Source: an uncultured Collinsella sp.
GTDB lineage: Bacteria > Actinomycetota > Coriobacteriia > Coriobacteriales > Coriobacteriaceae
Direction: 5' to 3'
DNA length: 6,934 bases
Assembly (NCBI GenBank): GCA_902493835.1
Contig: CABURG010000091.1
Span: 1-6,934, forward strand
Position 1 is the stretch's first letter. Each line of letters starts with the position of its first letter. Made by a program: the position numbers and the translations under genes. Below, piece by piece: positions 1-5,600 of the stretch. Below the pieces are notes generated by a model, which worked only from the letters and a program-made list of their open reading frames with translations, made no database searches and was not told the origin of the DNA.

Positions 1-358
1 ACTTGGCGGTAAAGGCATCGAGCTCCTCGGGGGCAATCGTCGGGCCGCTCTCGAGCAGCTCGGTCTGGTTGCCGGCGTGGAGGATGTTGAGGCAAATACG
101 AGTCTCGCCCTTGATGGGTACAAAATCATTCTTAATGCCGTTGGCATCCATGAGCTCAGCCATGTAGGCGCCCATGTGGCCACCGAGCAGACCGGTCGCC
201 ACAACGTCGTCGCCCAGTTGACCCAGCACACGGGCCACGTTGAGGCCCTTGCCGCCAGCGGTCTTTTCGGACGTCACACGGTTAACGTCGTCGATAATGA
301 GCTCATCGAGCTGATAGCGCGTATCGACAGACGGGTTCATCGTAACGGTGAGGATCAT
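1..358 (-). CDS. lacC: Tagatose-6-phosphate kinase, LacC type (PfkB family), 5' part only
   Basis: The first 119 residues of a PfkB-family sugar-phosphate kinase; the rest lies beyond the left edge. The expected reaction is ATP-dependent phosphorylation of D-tagatose-6-phosphate to tagatose-1,6-bisphosphate in the cytoplasm. Visible are the N-terminal strand [12 protein letters not shown] (residues 1-12), the family motif [11 protein letters not shown] (about 35-45), a glycine-rich [10 protein letters not shown] segment (about 54-63), and [10 protein letters not shown] followed by [10 protein letters not shown]. These last two blocks resemble LacC of streptococci and staphylococci, as I remember them, more than FruK. 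The start at 358 is set by AAGGAG (365-370) six bases upstream. The gene follows the LacX-like epimerase gene by 59 bases with no terminator between, so the two are probably co-transcribed. It would use the tagatose-6-phosphate made by AgaS. A 1-phosphofructokinase role is the main alternative, because the catalytic C-terminal GAGD region is not in view. Confidence 0.88.
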   Translation of the reverse strand, partial: MILTVTMNPSVDTRYQLDELIIDDVNRVTSEKTAGGKGLNVARVLGQLGDDVVATGLLGGHMGAYMAELMDANGIKNDFVPIKGETRICLNILHAGNQTELLESGPTIAPEELDAFTAK

Positions 359-417
359 TTTTAGCTCCTTATCTCGCAGGCTCCTTGTGCCTCGCGATAC
401 GAGTCGACAAAACGGAA

Positions 418-1299
418 TTACAGAATCTCAATCGTGAACGAGCGAACGACGGTCTCCTTGGGCTTGGCGACAAGGCAGCCGCGCTTATGCTCAAGCACGT
501 CGTCCTCATCGGAGCAGGTCGAAAGGCCGCCCCAGGGCTCAACCGCCACAAAATCGCCCTCGGGCTTGCTCCACACAATGAGATATGGGAAGCCCTCAAA
601 GCTCAGGCGGACGCCCTTGTCCTCGCCCTTTTTGGAAAGCGTGACCTGACGGCTCTCGAGCACGTCAAAGATGGTCTCCGCAAAATCGAAGAGCTCATGT
701 GACAGAGGCAGCGTCTTTCCCACCATGGGGTTCTTGGAGCGATTGGTCACGTCAATCAAGCCAGTCGAGGGGACGGCAGTGCAAAGCTCAGCAGCCTCGT
801 CCTTCTCAAAGCGCAGCTCGTAGTCCGTATAGGCCTCGCCCTCATCGAGCGGACACCTAAAGCCGGGATGACCGCCGATAAAGAACGGCATGTCCTCGGT
901 ACCCTCGTTGGTAACCTCATAGGCGACACGCACGGCAGCGTCCTCGAGCGTATAGCGGGCGACAAGCTTAAACGGATACGGATAATCGCTCAGCAGCGCA
1001 GCGTTATCCTCCGAAGCCAGGCACATCGCCAGCTCGTTCTCGCTCTGGCTCAGCAGCTTCCACTCCTGTTTGCGCGCAAACCCATGGCGAGCGAGCTTTA
1101 CATGATGCCCGGCAAACGTCATAGCGTTGTTATCGCGCAAGCCTCCGCAAATCGGGAAGCAAATCGGTGCCTGGCCGGACCACACTGCGGGATCGCCCTG
1201 CCACAAATACTCGCGACCTCCGGCCTCAATCGAGGTAAACGAACCACCAGCCGTGGACACCTTAATAGAAATCGAATCGTTGGAGAGAGCGTATTCCAT
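418..1299 (-). CDS. Aldose 1-epimerase (galactose mutarotase-like) family protein, LacX-like
   Basis: A 293-residue cytoplasmic protein of the aldose-1-epimerase beta-sandwich fold, which interconverts alpha and beta anomers of aldoses. Three expected active-site residues are placed as in the family: His72 in RHGFAR, His144 in GGHPGF, and Glu254 in VAVEPWGG. Other family blocks are [15 protein letters not shown] (31-45), FPICGGLRD (48-56) and the [14 protein letters not shown] region near the C-terminus. The overall pattern resembles LacX, the accessory protein of the lactococcal tagatose-6-phosphate lac operon, as I remember it. The frame is open 12 codons further upstream, but I chose Met at 1299 because AAAGGA ends six bases before it. 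The gene precedes the LacC-type kinase by 59 bases, which suggests one transcript and a role in preparing galactose or galactosamine anomers or phosphorylated sugars. The true substrate is unknown. No convincing promoter is visible in the 156 bases shared with the divergent flavodoxin gene. Confidence 0.92.
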   Translation of the reverse strand: MEYALSNDSISIKVSTAGGSFTSIEAGGREYLWQGDPAVWSGQAPICFPICGGLRDNNAMTFAGHHVKLARHGFARKQEWKLLSQSENELAMCLASEDNAALLSDYPYPFKLVARYTLEDAAVRVAYEVTNEGTEDMPFFIGGHPGFRCPLDEGEAYTDYELRFEKDEAAELCTAVPSTGLIDVTNRSKNPMVGKTLPLSHELFDFAETIFDVLESRQVTLSKKGEDKGVRLSFEGFPYLIVWSKPEGDFVAVEPWGGLSTCSDEDDVLEHKRGCLVAKPKETVVRSFTIEIL

Positions 1300-1455
1300 T
1301 GCCCATCCTTTCGAACAACTGCTTTTTGCTCGCAAGTACCCGTCTCGGCCCTAACCAAAGGACAAACCCGCGCGTTCATCGATGCGTCCGGTATCCCAGC
1401 CATGTAACGGGGTACCATACAGACATTGATGCAATTACAGCTGAAAGGCCTTCTT

Positions 1456-2040
1456 ATGCGAACCATCATCCTCTACGCCTCGCGCCATCACGGCAATACG
1501 AAAAAGCTCGTGGACGCCATCGTCGAGGCGCACCCCGAGATCGATACCCTCGACGTCAAGGCGCTCGGTAAAAACGAGTACCCCGACCTGCACGAATATC
1601 ATCTGATCGGTGTCGCCACGGGCATCTATTACTCCGAGATCGACAAGGACATGGCACGAGTGCTCACGAACGTGCTGCAGCCGCAGGACAAGGTGTTTGG
1701 CCTTATGACCTACGGTGGCAAAAACAAGTGGTACGGCAAGGATATCGATGGCATCTGCCGCATGAGGCAGGCCATCTTTATGGGTGTCTACGGCTGCCCC
1801 GGCTTTGATACGTGGGGACCGTTCAAGCTCGCCGGCGGTGTCCAAAAGGGACACCCGACCGCTGAGGAAATTAAGGGCGCCGTCGACTTCTTCGACAAGA
1901 TCGAAGACGAGTATGGCGACATCATCGTCGAAGAGTACGCCAAGCGCGAAAAGCGCCTAGCATACGAGAAGGAGCATCCTGCAGGAGGCTTGGTGGCCGG
2001 CGTCAAGCGCACGGCAAAGAAGATCGCTAACAAGCTGTAA
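1456..2040 (+). CDS. Flavodoxin-family protein (FMN-binding)
   Basis: A 194-residue soluble protein with a flavodoxin-like fold. The N-terminus (IILYASRHHGNTKKL, residues 4-18) is a beta strand leading into a phosphate-binding loop, SRHHGNT (9-15), which in flavodoxins cradles the FMN phosphate. IGVATGIYYSEID (51-63) and FGLMTYGG (81-88) fit the 50s and 90s loops flanking the flavin. A YGCPGFDTWGPF segment (112-123) and a charged, lysine-rich C-terminal tail (about 155-194) go beyond minimal flavodoxins of about 140-150 residues. The start at 1456 is supported by GAAAGG (1443-1448), seven bases upstream; an upstream in-frame ATG at 1426 has no comparable site. It is the only plus-strand gene, lies between two sugar-catabolic units, and ends in its own terminator. 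Electron transfer or quinone/flavin redox is likely, but its partner is unknown and no link to sugar use can be read from the sequence. Confidence 0.92.
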   Translation: MRTIILYASRHHGNTKKLVDAIVEAHPEIDTLDVKALGKNEYPDLHEYHLIGVATGIYYSEIDKDMARVLTNVLQPQDKVFGLMTYGGKNKWYGKDIDGICRMRQAIFMGVYGCPGFDTWGPFKLAGGVQKGHPTAEEIKGAVDFFDKIEDEYGDIIVEEYAKREKRLAYEKEHPAGGLVAGVKRTAKKIANKL

Positions 2041-2071
2041 CTGTAAAGGTGCTTTTGAGCGTTTAACCCAT

Positions 2072-2109
2072 ACGGCGGGTCCGAGCAGATTCGGGCCCGC
2101 CGTCTTTTT
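2072..2109 (+). terminator. Rho-independent terminator of the flavodoxin gene
   Basis: A 13-base-pair stem (2072-2084 with 2091-2103, one G-U wobble) closes a six-base loop and is followed by C and five Ts (2105-2109). It begins 31 bases after the flavodoxin stop codon. Read on the minus strand, the same hairpin is followed by ATGGGTT, not a T-run, so it should work poorly for the converging nagA transcript. Confidence 0.9.
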
Positions 2110-2115
2110 CTATCG

Positions 2116-3285
2116 TTACTCGGTAAAGGCGTTGCCGACGCTCTGGCCGCCAACATACGTCTCGACGAGGGTGAGCTCATGGTCGAACACGACAAAGTCG
2201 GCGTCGCGACCCGGCATGATGCTGCCGCACTTATCCTCGATGTGTGCGGAGCGTGCCGGCACCTCGGTTGCCATGCGAATGGCGATATCGGCGCTGGCGA
2301 TACCCCAGTCGACGATATTCTTGACGCCCTGGGCAAGCGTGAGCACCGAGCCGGCAATGCTCTTGCCGTCGGCGAGCCAGCACAGGTTGTCCTTCATGAT
2401 GACGTCCATGCCGCCACTGGTGTAGCTGCCCTCGGGCATGCCGCCGCAGCCAAGGCAGTCGGTGATGAGTACCGTGTGCTGCCAGCCCTTTGCCTGCAGC
2501 AGCGCCTTGATGGCGGCAGGGTTTACGTGCTTGCCGTCACAGATGATCTCAGCGTAGGTCTCGGGCGTGGACATGGCAGCACCCACGACACCGGGCTCAC
2601 GGTGATGCAGCCCGCGCTGGCCGTTATAGGTATGCGTAAAGCAGCTGGCACCGGCGTTGATGGCGGCGATGCACTCATCGTAGGTGGCGTCGGAGTGACC
2701 GATGCTGGTCACCACGCCCTTGGCGTTCAGCGCAGCCGCATAAGCAGCGGCACCGTCGCGCTCGGCCGCCATGGCGCTCTTAACGATGCGACCACCCGCA
2801 GCCTCCTGCCACTGGTCGAAGACCTCCTCAGAGGGGTCAATCAGATAAGCGGGGTTCTGCGCGCCCACATGCTTCATGGTAAAGAAGGGGCCCTCCAGGT
2901 AGATGCCCTGAATGCGAGCACCGCAGAAGTCGGGGCCGCGACCCTCGTCCGCCTGGGCGATAGCGGCGCAGGCGTCCTTGATCTGCTCGACGCCATCGGT
3001 GAACGTCGTGGGCAGCCAGCTGGTGGTACCGCGACGGGCGAGCTCGGTCGAGCTGATATCGATGCCCTCGGGATCGTTATCGGTAGTTGAGTGGTTGTAG
3101 AAGCCATGGATGTGAGTATCGACCATACCCGGCGCGATCCACGATCCCGTGTAGTCCTTAATCTCGCAAGAGGGCTCGTCGGCCTGCCAGGCGCCAAAGA
3201 CGCCATCCTCGACCATAAGATAGCCGCCCAGTTGCGGGCCTGCCGGCAAGAAGAACTTGTCAGCCTTAATTGCGTACGTGCTCAT
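2116..3285 (-). CDS. nagA: N-acetylglucosamine/N-acetylgalactosamine-6-phosphate deacetylase
   Basis: A 389-residue cytoplasmic amidohydrolase (TIM-barrel metallohydrolase), the usual NagA length, that removes acetate from an N-acetylhexosamine-6-phosphate. The family signatures occur in order: the HxH metal pair His58/His60 in DTHIHG; GTTSWLPT (86-93); Glu131 in YLEGPFF; His197 in SIGHSDATYDE; His218 in FTHTYNG; His253 in CDGKHVNP; and Asp276 in LITDCLG, the expected catalytic acid/base. The start at 3285 is five bases from AAGGAG (3291-3296); an in-frame GTG two codons upstream overlaps that site and is unlikely. The gene lies downstream of agaS, and with AgaS, a LacC-type kinase and a mannose-family PTS around it, GalNAc-6-phosphate (AgaA role) is the favoured substrate. 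Sequence alone cannot separate this from GlcNAc-6-phosphate, and many NagA enzymes are promiscuous. A strong terminator separates it from agaS, so it needs readthrough or its own promoter. Confidence 0.95.
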   Translation of the reverse strand: MSTYAIKADKFFLPAGPQLGGYLMVEDGVFGAWQADEPSCEIKDYTGSWIAPGMVDTHIHGFYNHSTTDNDPEGIDISSTELARRGTTSWLPTTFTDGVEQIKDACAAIAQADEGRGPDFCGARIQGIYLEGPFFTMKHVGAQNPAYLIDPSEEVFDQWQEAAGGRIVKSAMAAERDGAAAYAAALNAKGVVTSIGHSDATYDECIAAINAGASCFTHTYNGQRGLHHREPGVVGAAMSTPETYAEIICDGKHVNPAAIKALLQAKGWQHTVLITDCLGCGGMPEGSYTSGGMDVIMKDNLCWLADGKSIAGSVLTLAQGVKNIVDWGIASADIAIRMATEVPARSAHIEDKCGSIMPGRDADFVVFDHELTLVETYVGGQSVGNAFTE

Positions 3286-3324
3286 ATGCACTCCTTGCTT
3301 CTAAAGCAGTTGACTGTGGTGATG

Positions 3325-3330
3325 CTTATA
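3325..3330 (-). promoter_or_regulatory. Candidate -10 element for nagA
   Basis: TATAAG lies 39 bases upstream of the nagA start, just after the agaS terminator. The best -35 at a 16-base spacing is only TTTTTG, which coincides with the terminator T-run. The position would give a leader of about 30 bases ending in the nagA ribosome binding site. The -35 match is poor, so this is a tentative call, made because the terminator implies that nagA needs some transcription source of its own. Confidence 0.35.
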
Positions 3331-3342
3331 CCCAGCACACGT

Positions 3343-3384
3343 AAAACAAAAAGCGCCCGCCCGCCGTTATGAGCGGACGGGCGC
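3343..3384 (-). terminator. Rho-independent terminator downstream of agaS
   Basis: On the minus strand a GC-rich 12-base-pair stem with one G-U wobble (3373-3384 with 3353-3364) encloses an eight-base loop and is followed by TTTTTGTTTT (3352-3343). It starts 18 bases after the agaS stop codon. It should end most agaS transcripts before nagA. Confidence 0.92.
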
Positions 3385-3402
3385 CCTTACAGGGGGACGC
3401 GA

Positions 3403-4569
3403 TTAAGCGGTGAAGGGGTGAATCGTCACGCCCTTAACCACGCGGTTGACCGTGCCGGTGGGGCTCGGCGTATCGGGCGTGTTGCCCACGCGCACGGAGT
3501 TGAGCAGGCTGATAGCCTGGGCAAACATCACGAACGGCAGAGCAAGGTAGCCCTCGGGAAGTGCCTCGTAGCCCTTAAAGGTGAAGGACTCACCCTCATA
3601 GACGGTGGCACCTTCCTGCTGAACGGCGACGGTGTGCTGAGCGATCTTGTCGCCACCGATCTCGTTGAGGATGTCGATGTCGTACTGACGGGTGTAGGCG
3701 TCGTTGTTGACGAACACGAAGACGAGCGTCTTATCGTCGACGAAGGACTTGGGTCCGTGACGATAGCCCATGGAAGTGTCGTAAGAAGTGGCAACCAGGC
3801 CGTGAGCAAGCTCGAGAATCTTAAGCTGGCTCTCCTGAGCAAGGCCGCCAAAGGAGCCGGAGCCCAGGTAGGTCACGCGGTTGAAGTCGCCAGCGAGGTA
3901 ATCGGCGACCTCGGACTCGCGAGCGATAACCTCCTCGCCCATCTTGGCGATGGTCTCGACCCACTCGGCCTTCTGCTCGTCAGAGGCAGTGTCGAAAATA
4001 AGGGTGGAGAGCAGGGTCATGCAGGAATAAGAACCGGTCATGGCGAAGCCCTTGTCGTTGGCGCGCGGAATGAGCAGCGTCAGCGCATTGGGATCATCGG
4101 CAGACTCGACGGCGAGCTTGCCCTCGGGAGCGCAGGTGATGTTGAGGAACTTGACGCTGTGGACGAGCTCCTTGGCAACGGCAACGGCGGCAAGGCTCTC
4201 GGGGCTGTTGCCAGAGCGGGCAAAGGAAACCACGAGCGTGGGATCCTCGGCGCGCAGGAAGTCGCGCGGAGCGCTCACGATGTCGGTCGTGGCGATGGGC
4301 TTAAAGTCGTAGAGATCAGTGTTGCCAGCGTGACGCAGGTACGGGGCGCAGGTATCGCCAACGTAGTCGGACGTACCGGCACCGGTGAAGACAACGGACA
4401 GACGACCCTCGCCCATAGCGCGAGCCTCGGCCAGGAAGGCCTCGATGGCCTCCTTGTTCTCGCGATAGATGTTGAGCGTATCACGCCAAAGCTCGGGCTG
4501 CTGAGCAATCTCGGCCGTGGTGATCTGGGCGCCGAGCTCGGTGAGCTCCTCGACACTCTTCTCGAACAT
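3403..4569 (-). CDS. agaS: Galactosamine-6-phosphate deaminase/isomerase, AgaS family (double SIS domain)
   Basis: A 388-residue cytoplasmic protein with two sugar-isomerase (SIS) domains, the length expected for AgaS. Family members convert D-galactosamine-6-phosphate to D-tagatose-6-phosphate plus ammonia. SIS domain 1 (about 55-200) has the phosphate-binding VVFTGAGTSD (59-68) and the serine-rich SFARSGNSPES loop (115-125). SIS domain 2 (about 228-370) has VTYLGSGSFGG (232-242), a helix rich in E/L, and DTSMGYRHGPKS (264-275), typical of the AgaS/GlmS-type second domain. Met at 4569 follows GAGAGG with about eight bases of spacing. The promoter upstream carries a perfect TATAAT, with a GntR-type operator over its -35 position, so repression by the adjacent regulator is likely. 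A strong terminator follows. The product would feed the LacC-type kinase at the left edge. A GlcN-6-P deaminase-like activity is a less likely alternative. Confidence 0.94.
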   Translation of the reverse strand: MFEKSVEELTELGAQITTAEIAQQPELWRDTLNIYRENKEAIEAFLAEARAMGEGRLSVVFTGAGTSDYVGDTCAPYLRHAGNTDLYDFKPIATTDIVSAPRDFLRAEDPTLVVSFARSGNSPESLAAVAVAKELVHSVKFLNITCAPEGKLAVESADDPNALTLLIPRANDKGFAMTGSYSCMTLLSTLIFDTASDEQKAEWVETIAKMGEEVIARESEVADYLAGDFNRVTYLGSGSFGGLAQESQLKILELAHGLVATSYDTSMGYRHGPKSFVDDKTLVFVFVNNDAYTRQYDIDILNEIGGDKIAQHTVAVQQEGATVYEGESFTFKGYEALPEGYLALPFVMFAQAISLLNSVRVGNTPDTPSPTGTVNRVVKGVTIHPFTA

Positions 4570-4608
4570 TTCTAATACCTCTCTCTAGAAGTAATCCTCT
4601 GACGTGCA

Positions 4609-4614
4609 ATTATA
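4609..4614 (-). promoter_or_regulatory. -10 element of the agaS promoter
   Basis: A perfect TATAAT lies 39 bases upstream of the agaS start. No consensus -35 exists at the right distance: the hexamer at 17-base spacing (4632-4637) is CTACCA, inside the inverted repeat. A weak -35 may mean dependence on other contacts or an activator. The predicted transcription start is near 4602. Confidence 0.7.
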
Positions 4615-4629
4615 CACTTCGGTTGGTTA

Positions 4630-4645
4630 TCTGGTAGTAACCAGT
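4630..4645. promoter_or_regulatory. Probable GntR/UTRA operator (dre-like) in the agaS promoter
   Basis: TCTGGTAGTAACCAGT contains a perfect inverted repeat, CTGGT-N4-ACCAG. It matches in arms and spacing the ACTGGT-N4-ACCAGT consensus known for the DasR/NagR group of GntR regulators, which control amino-sugar genes. It covers about -28 to -43 relative to the inferred agaS start, so bound repressor would block RNA polymerase at the -35 region. The neighbouring gene encodes a regulator of this family, which makes it the obvious ligand. Recognition is inferred from the match, not measured. Confidence 0.75.
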
Positions 4646-4683
4646 TAAATGCAAAGAATCATCATATGGAAACGATGCGGACA

Positions 4684-5415
4684 CTAGTTGCTACGCTGGT
4701 GGTAAACCTTGTATTTAAACTGATCGGCACGAGCAACCGAGAGTGTATACTCCACAACCTCGTTTGACTCGTTATACGTAGTCCTGACCAAATCGAGCAC
4801 AGGCGAGCCCTCGACAATTCCCAAAAGGTGGGCGTCGGTGGGACGGGCTATGCTCGCATAGAACTCCTCTTCGGCCACGCGAATCTTTTGCTGAAAGTCT
4901 TGCTCAATCACATCGTAAAGCGGCTTACGCTCCAGCAGTGGTCGCTTTAGGGACAGAAATTGACGAACCGGTAGATAGCTGCGTTCGACCATCATGGGCA
5001 TGTTATCGGCAGAACGAAGGCGCTTAAGCTTAAAAATGCGATCACCGATACGCAATCCCATATGCTCGGCCAGATTCTTATCGGCCTCCATCTCGCAAAA
5101 CTCGAGAATCGTGGTCTCGGGGTCGCGACCCATTGCGCGCATCTGCTCGGTAAAGCTGTAGGACTGCATAAGATTGGTTGCTTTTGCCGAACGGTCGGTC
5201 ACAAAGGTACCGCGACCGTGCTGCCGAACCACCAGTCCTAAACGCTCCAGTTCCTGCAGAGCCAGGCGTACCGTAGTGCGCGAGAGACCATAGCGCTCCG
5301 AAAGTTCGCGCTCGGAAGGAATCATGTCACCGGCGCGATATTCATGGTCGATCTTTTCGGTCAGAATATCGACCAGCTGATCGTACAGCGGTTGCTTACG
5401 CGCTCCGATCGCCAT
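4684..5415 (-). CDS. GntR-family transcriptional regulator with UTRA domain (HutC/NagR/DasR-like)
   Basis: A 243-residue DNA-binding regulator. Residues about 8-75 form a GntR winged helix: PLYDQLVDIL, then IPSERELSERYGLSRTTVR (32-50) as helix-turn-helix, and the wing RQHGRGTFV (64-72). Residues about 85-240 form a UTRA effector-binding domain, with FKLKRLRSADNMPMMVERSYLP (128-149) and the C-terminal VVEYTLSVARADQFKY (220-235) typical of the HutC subfamily. UTRA members of amino-sugar loci usually sense hexosamine-6-phosphates, so GalNAc-6-P, GalN-6-P or a related metabolite is the likely inducer here. The start at 5415 is five bases from GGAGG (5421-5425). The gene lies between the PTS genes and agaS, and a matching inverted repeat sits just past its 3' end in the agaS promoter. 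No terminator separates it from agaS, so readthrough into agaS is possible. Confidence 0.93.
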   Translation of the reverse strand: MAIGARKQPLYDQLVDILTEKIDHEYRAGDMIPSERELSERYGLSRTTVRLALQELERLGLVVRQHGRGTFVTDRSAKATNLMQSYSFTEQMRAMGRDPETTILEFCEMEADKNLAEHMGLRIGDRIFKLKRLRSADNMPMMVERSYLPVRQFLSLKRPLLERKPLYDVIEQDFQQKIRVAEEEFYASIARPTDAHLLGIVEGSPVLDLVRTTYNESNEVVEYTLSVARADQFKYKVYHQRSN

Positions 5416-5443
5416 CCTATCCTCCCTTTTGCTCGAATTCGGC

Positions 5444-5461
5444 TAACTACCTAGGGTGTTA
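5444..5461. promoter_or_regulatory. Imperfect palindrome over the predicted gntR transcription start
   Basis: TAACTACCTAGGGTGTTA is symmetric at 14 of 18 positions, centred on CCTAGG, and lies just downstream of the candidate gntR -10 element. Its location suits an autoregulatory operator, but it does not resemble the CTGGT-N4-ACCAG repeat upstream of agaS, so a different protein, or chance, may explain it. Confidence 0.35.
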
Positions 5462-5464
5462 AGC

Positions 5465-5494
5465 ATTATCAGTCTGCAACACCTGAATCATCAA
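5465..5494 (-). promoter_or_regulatory. Candidate promoter of the gntR regulator gene
   Basis: Minus-strand TTGATG (5489-5494) and GATAAT (5465-5470) are separated by 18 bases. They match the -35 and -10 consensus at four and five of six positions. The -10 lies about 50 bases upstream of the gntR start. The -35 directly abuts the T-run of the PTS terminator, so the PTS unit ends where this promoter begins. Confidence 0.55.
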
Positions 5495-5534
5495 GAAAAC
5501 AAAAGCCGCGTGCTCGAAAGAGCGCGCGGCTTTT
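5495..5534 (-). terminator. Rho-independent terminator of the PTS genes
   Basis: Arms 5501-5515 and 5520-5534 form a long stem around a four-base loop. Read on the minus strand, the stem has one C-A mismatch and is followed by TTTTGTTTTC (5504-5495). It begins 67 bases after the EIID stop codon. On the plus strand the mismatch is a G-U pair and the loop is GAAA, but no plus-strand gene needs it there. Confidence 0.85.
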
Positions 5535-5558
5535 AACATACACATGGCTTAAGGGGTC

Positions 5559-5587
5559 GGGGTGTGAGCCGCGTAGGGACACACCCC
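5559..5587 (-). other. Stem-loop in the 3' untranslated region after EIID
   Basis: GGGGTGTG (5559-5566) and CACACCCC (5580-5587) are perfect complements around a 13-base loop, 13 bases after the EIID stop and upstream of the terminator hairpin. There is no T-run next to it, so it is not a terminator. It may protect the transcript end or mark a processing site; the function is unknown. Confidence 0.4.
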
Positions 5588-5600
5588 TCAAGCTAGAGCC

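Noticed and set aside
868..1407. A 179-codon plus-strand open frame across the epimerase gene and the following gap
   Set aside because: Most of it is antisense to the LacX-like epimerase, and it shows no known fold or credible start site.
1300..1455. Divergent promoters for the epimerase and flavodoxin genes
   Set aside because: The divergent arrangement requires promoters here, but no pair of hexamers with proper spacing stood out on either strand, so none is annotated.
2805..2820. ACTGGTCGAAGACC within nagA, another operator-like string
   Set aside because: Only one arm matches the consensus, and the string is explained by nagA codons for its D-Q-W-Q segment.
2179..3090. A 303-codon plus-strand open frame opposite nagA
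   Set aside because: It has no domain or ribosome binding site and lies within nagA, whose metal-binding motifs are all intact.
3418..4575. A 385-codon plus-strand open frame opposite agaS
   Set aside because: It mirrors agaS almost end to end. Its product is rich in Gly, Val, Leu and Asp with no domain, as expected from the complement of GC-rich codons. The minus strand encodes a clear AgaS.
4696..4708. CTGGTGGTAAACC, a partial look-alike of the operator
   Set aside because: It lies in the C-terminal codons of the gntR gene, lacks a complete second arm and has the wrong spacing. It could be an auxiliary half-site but cannot be supported.
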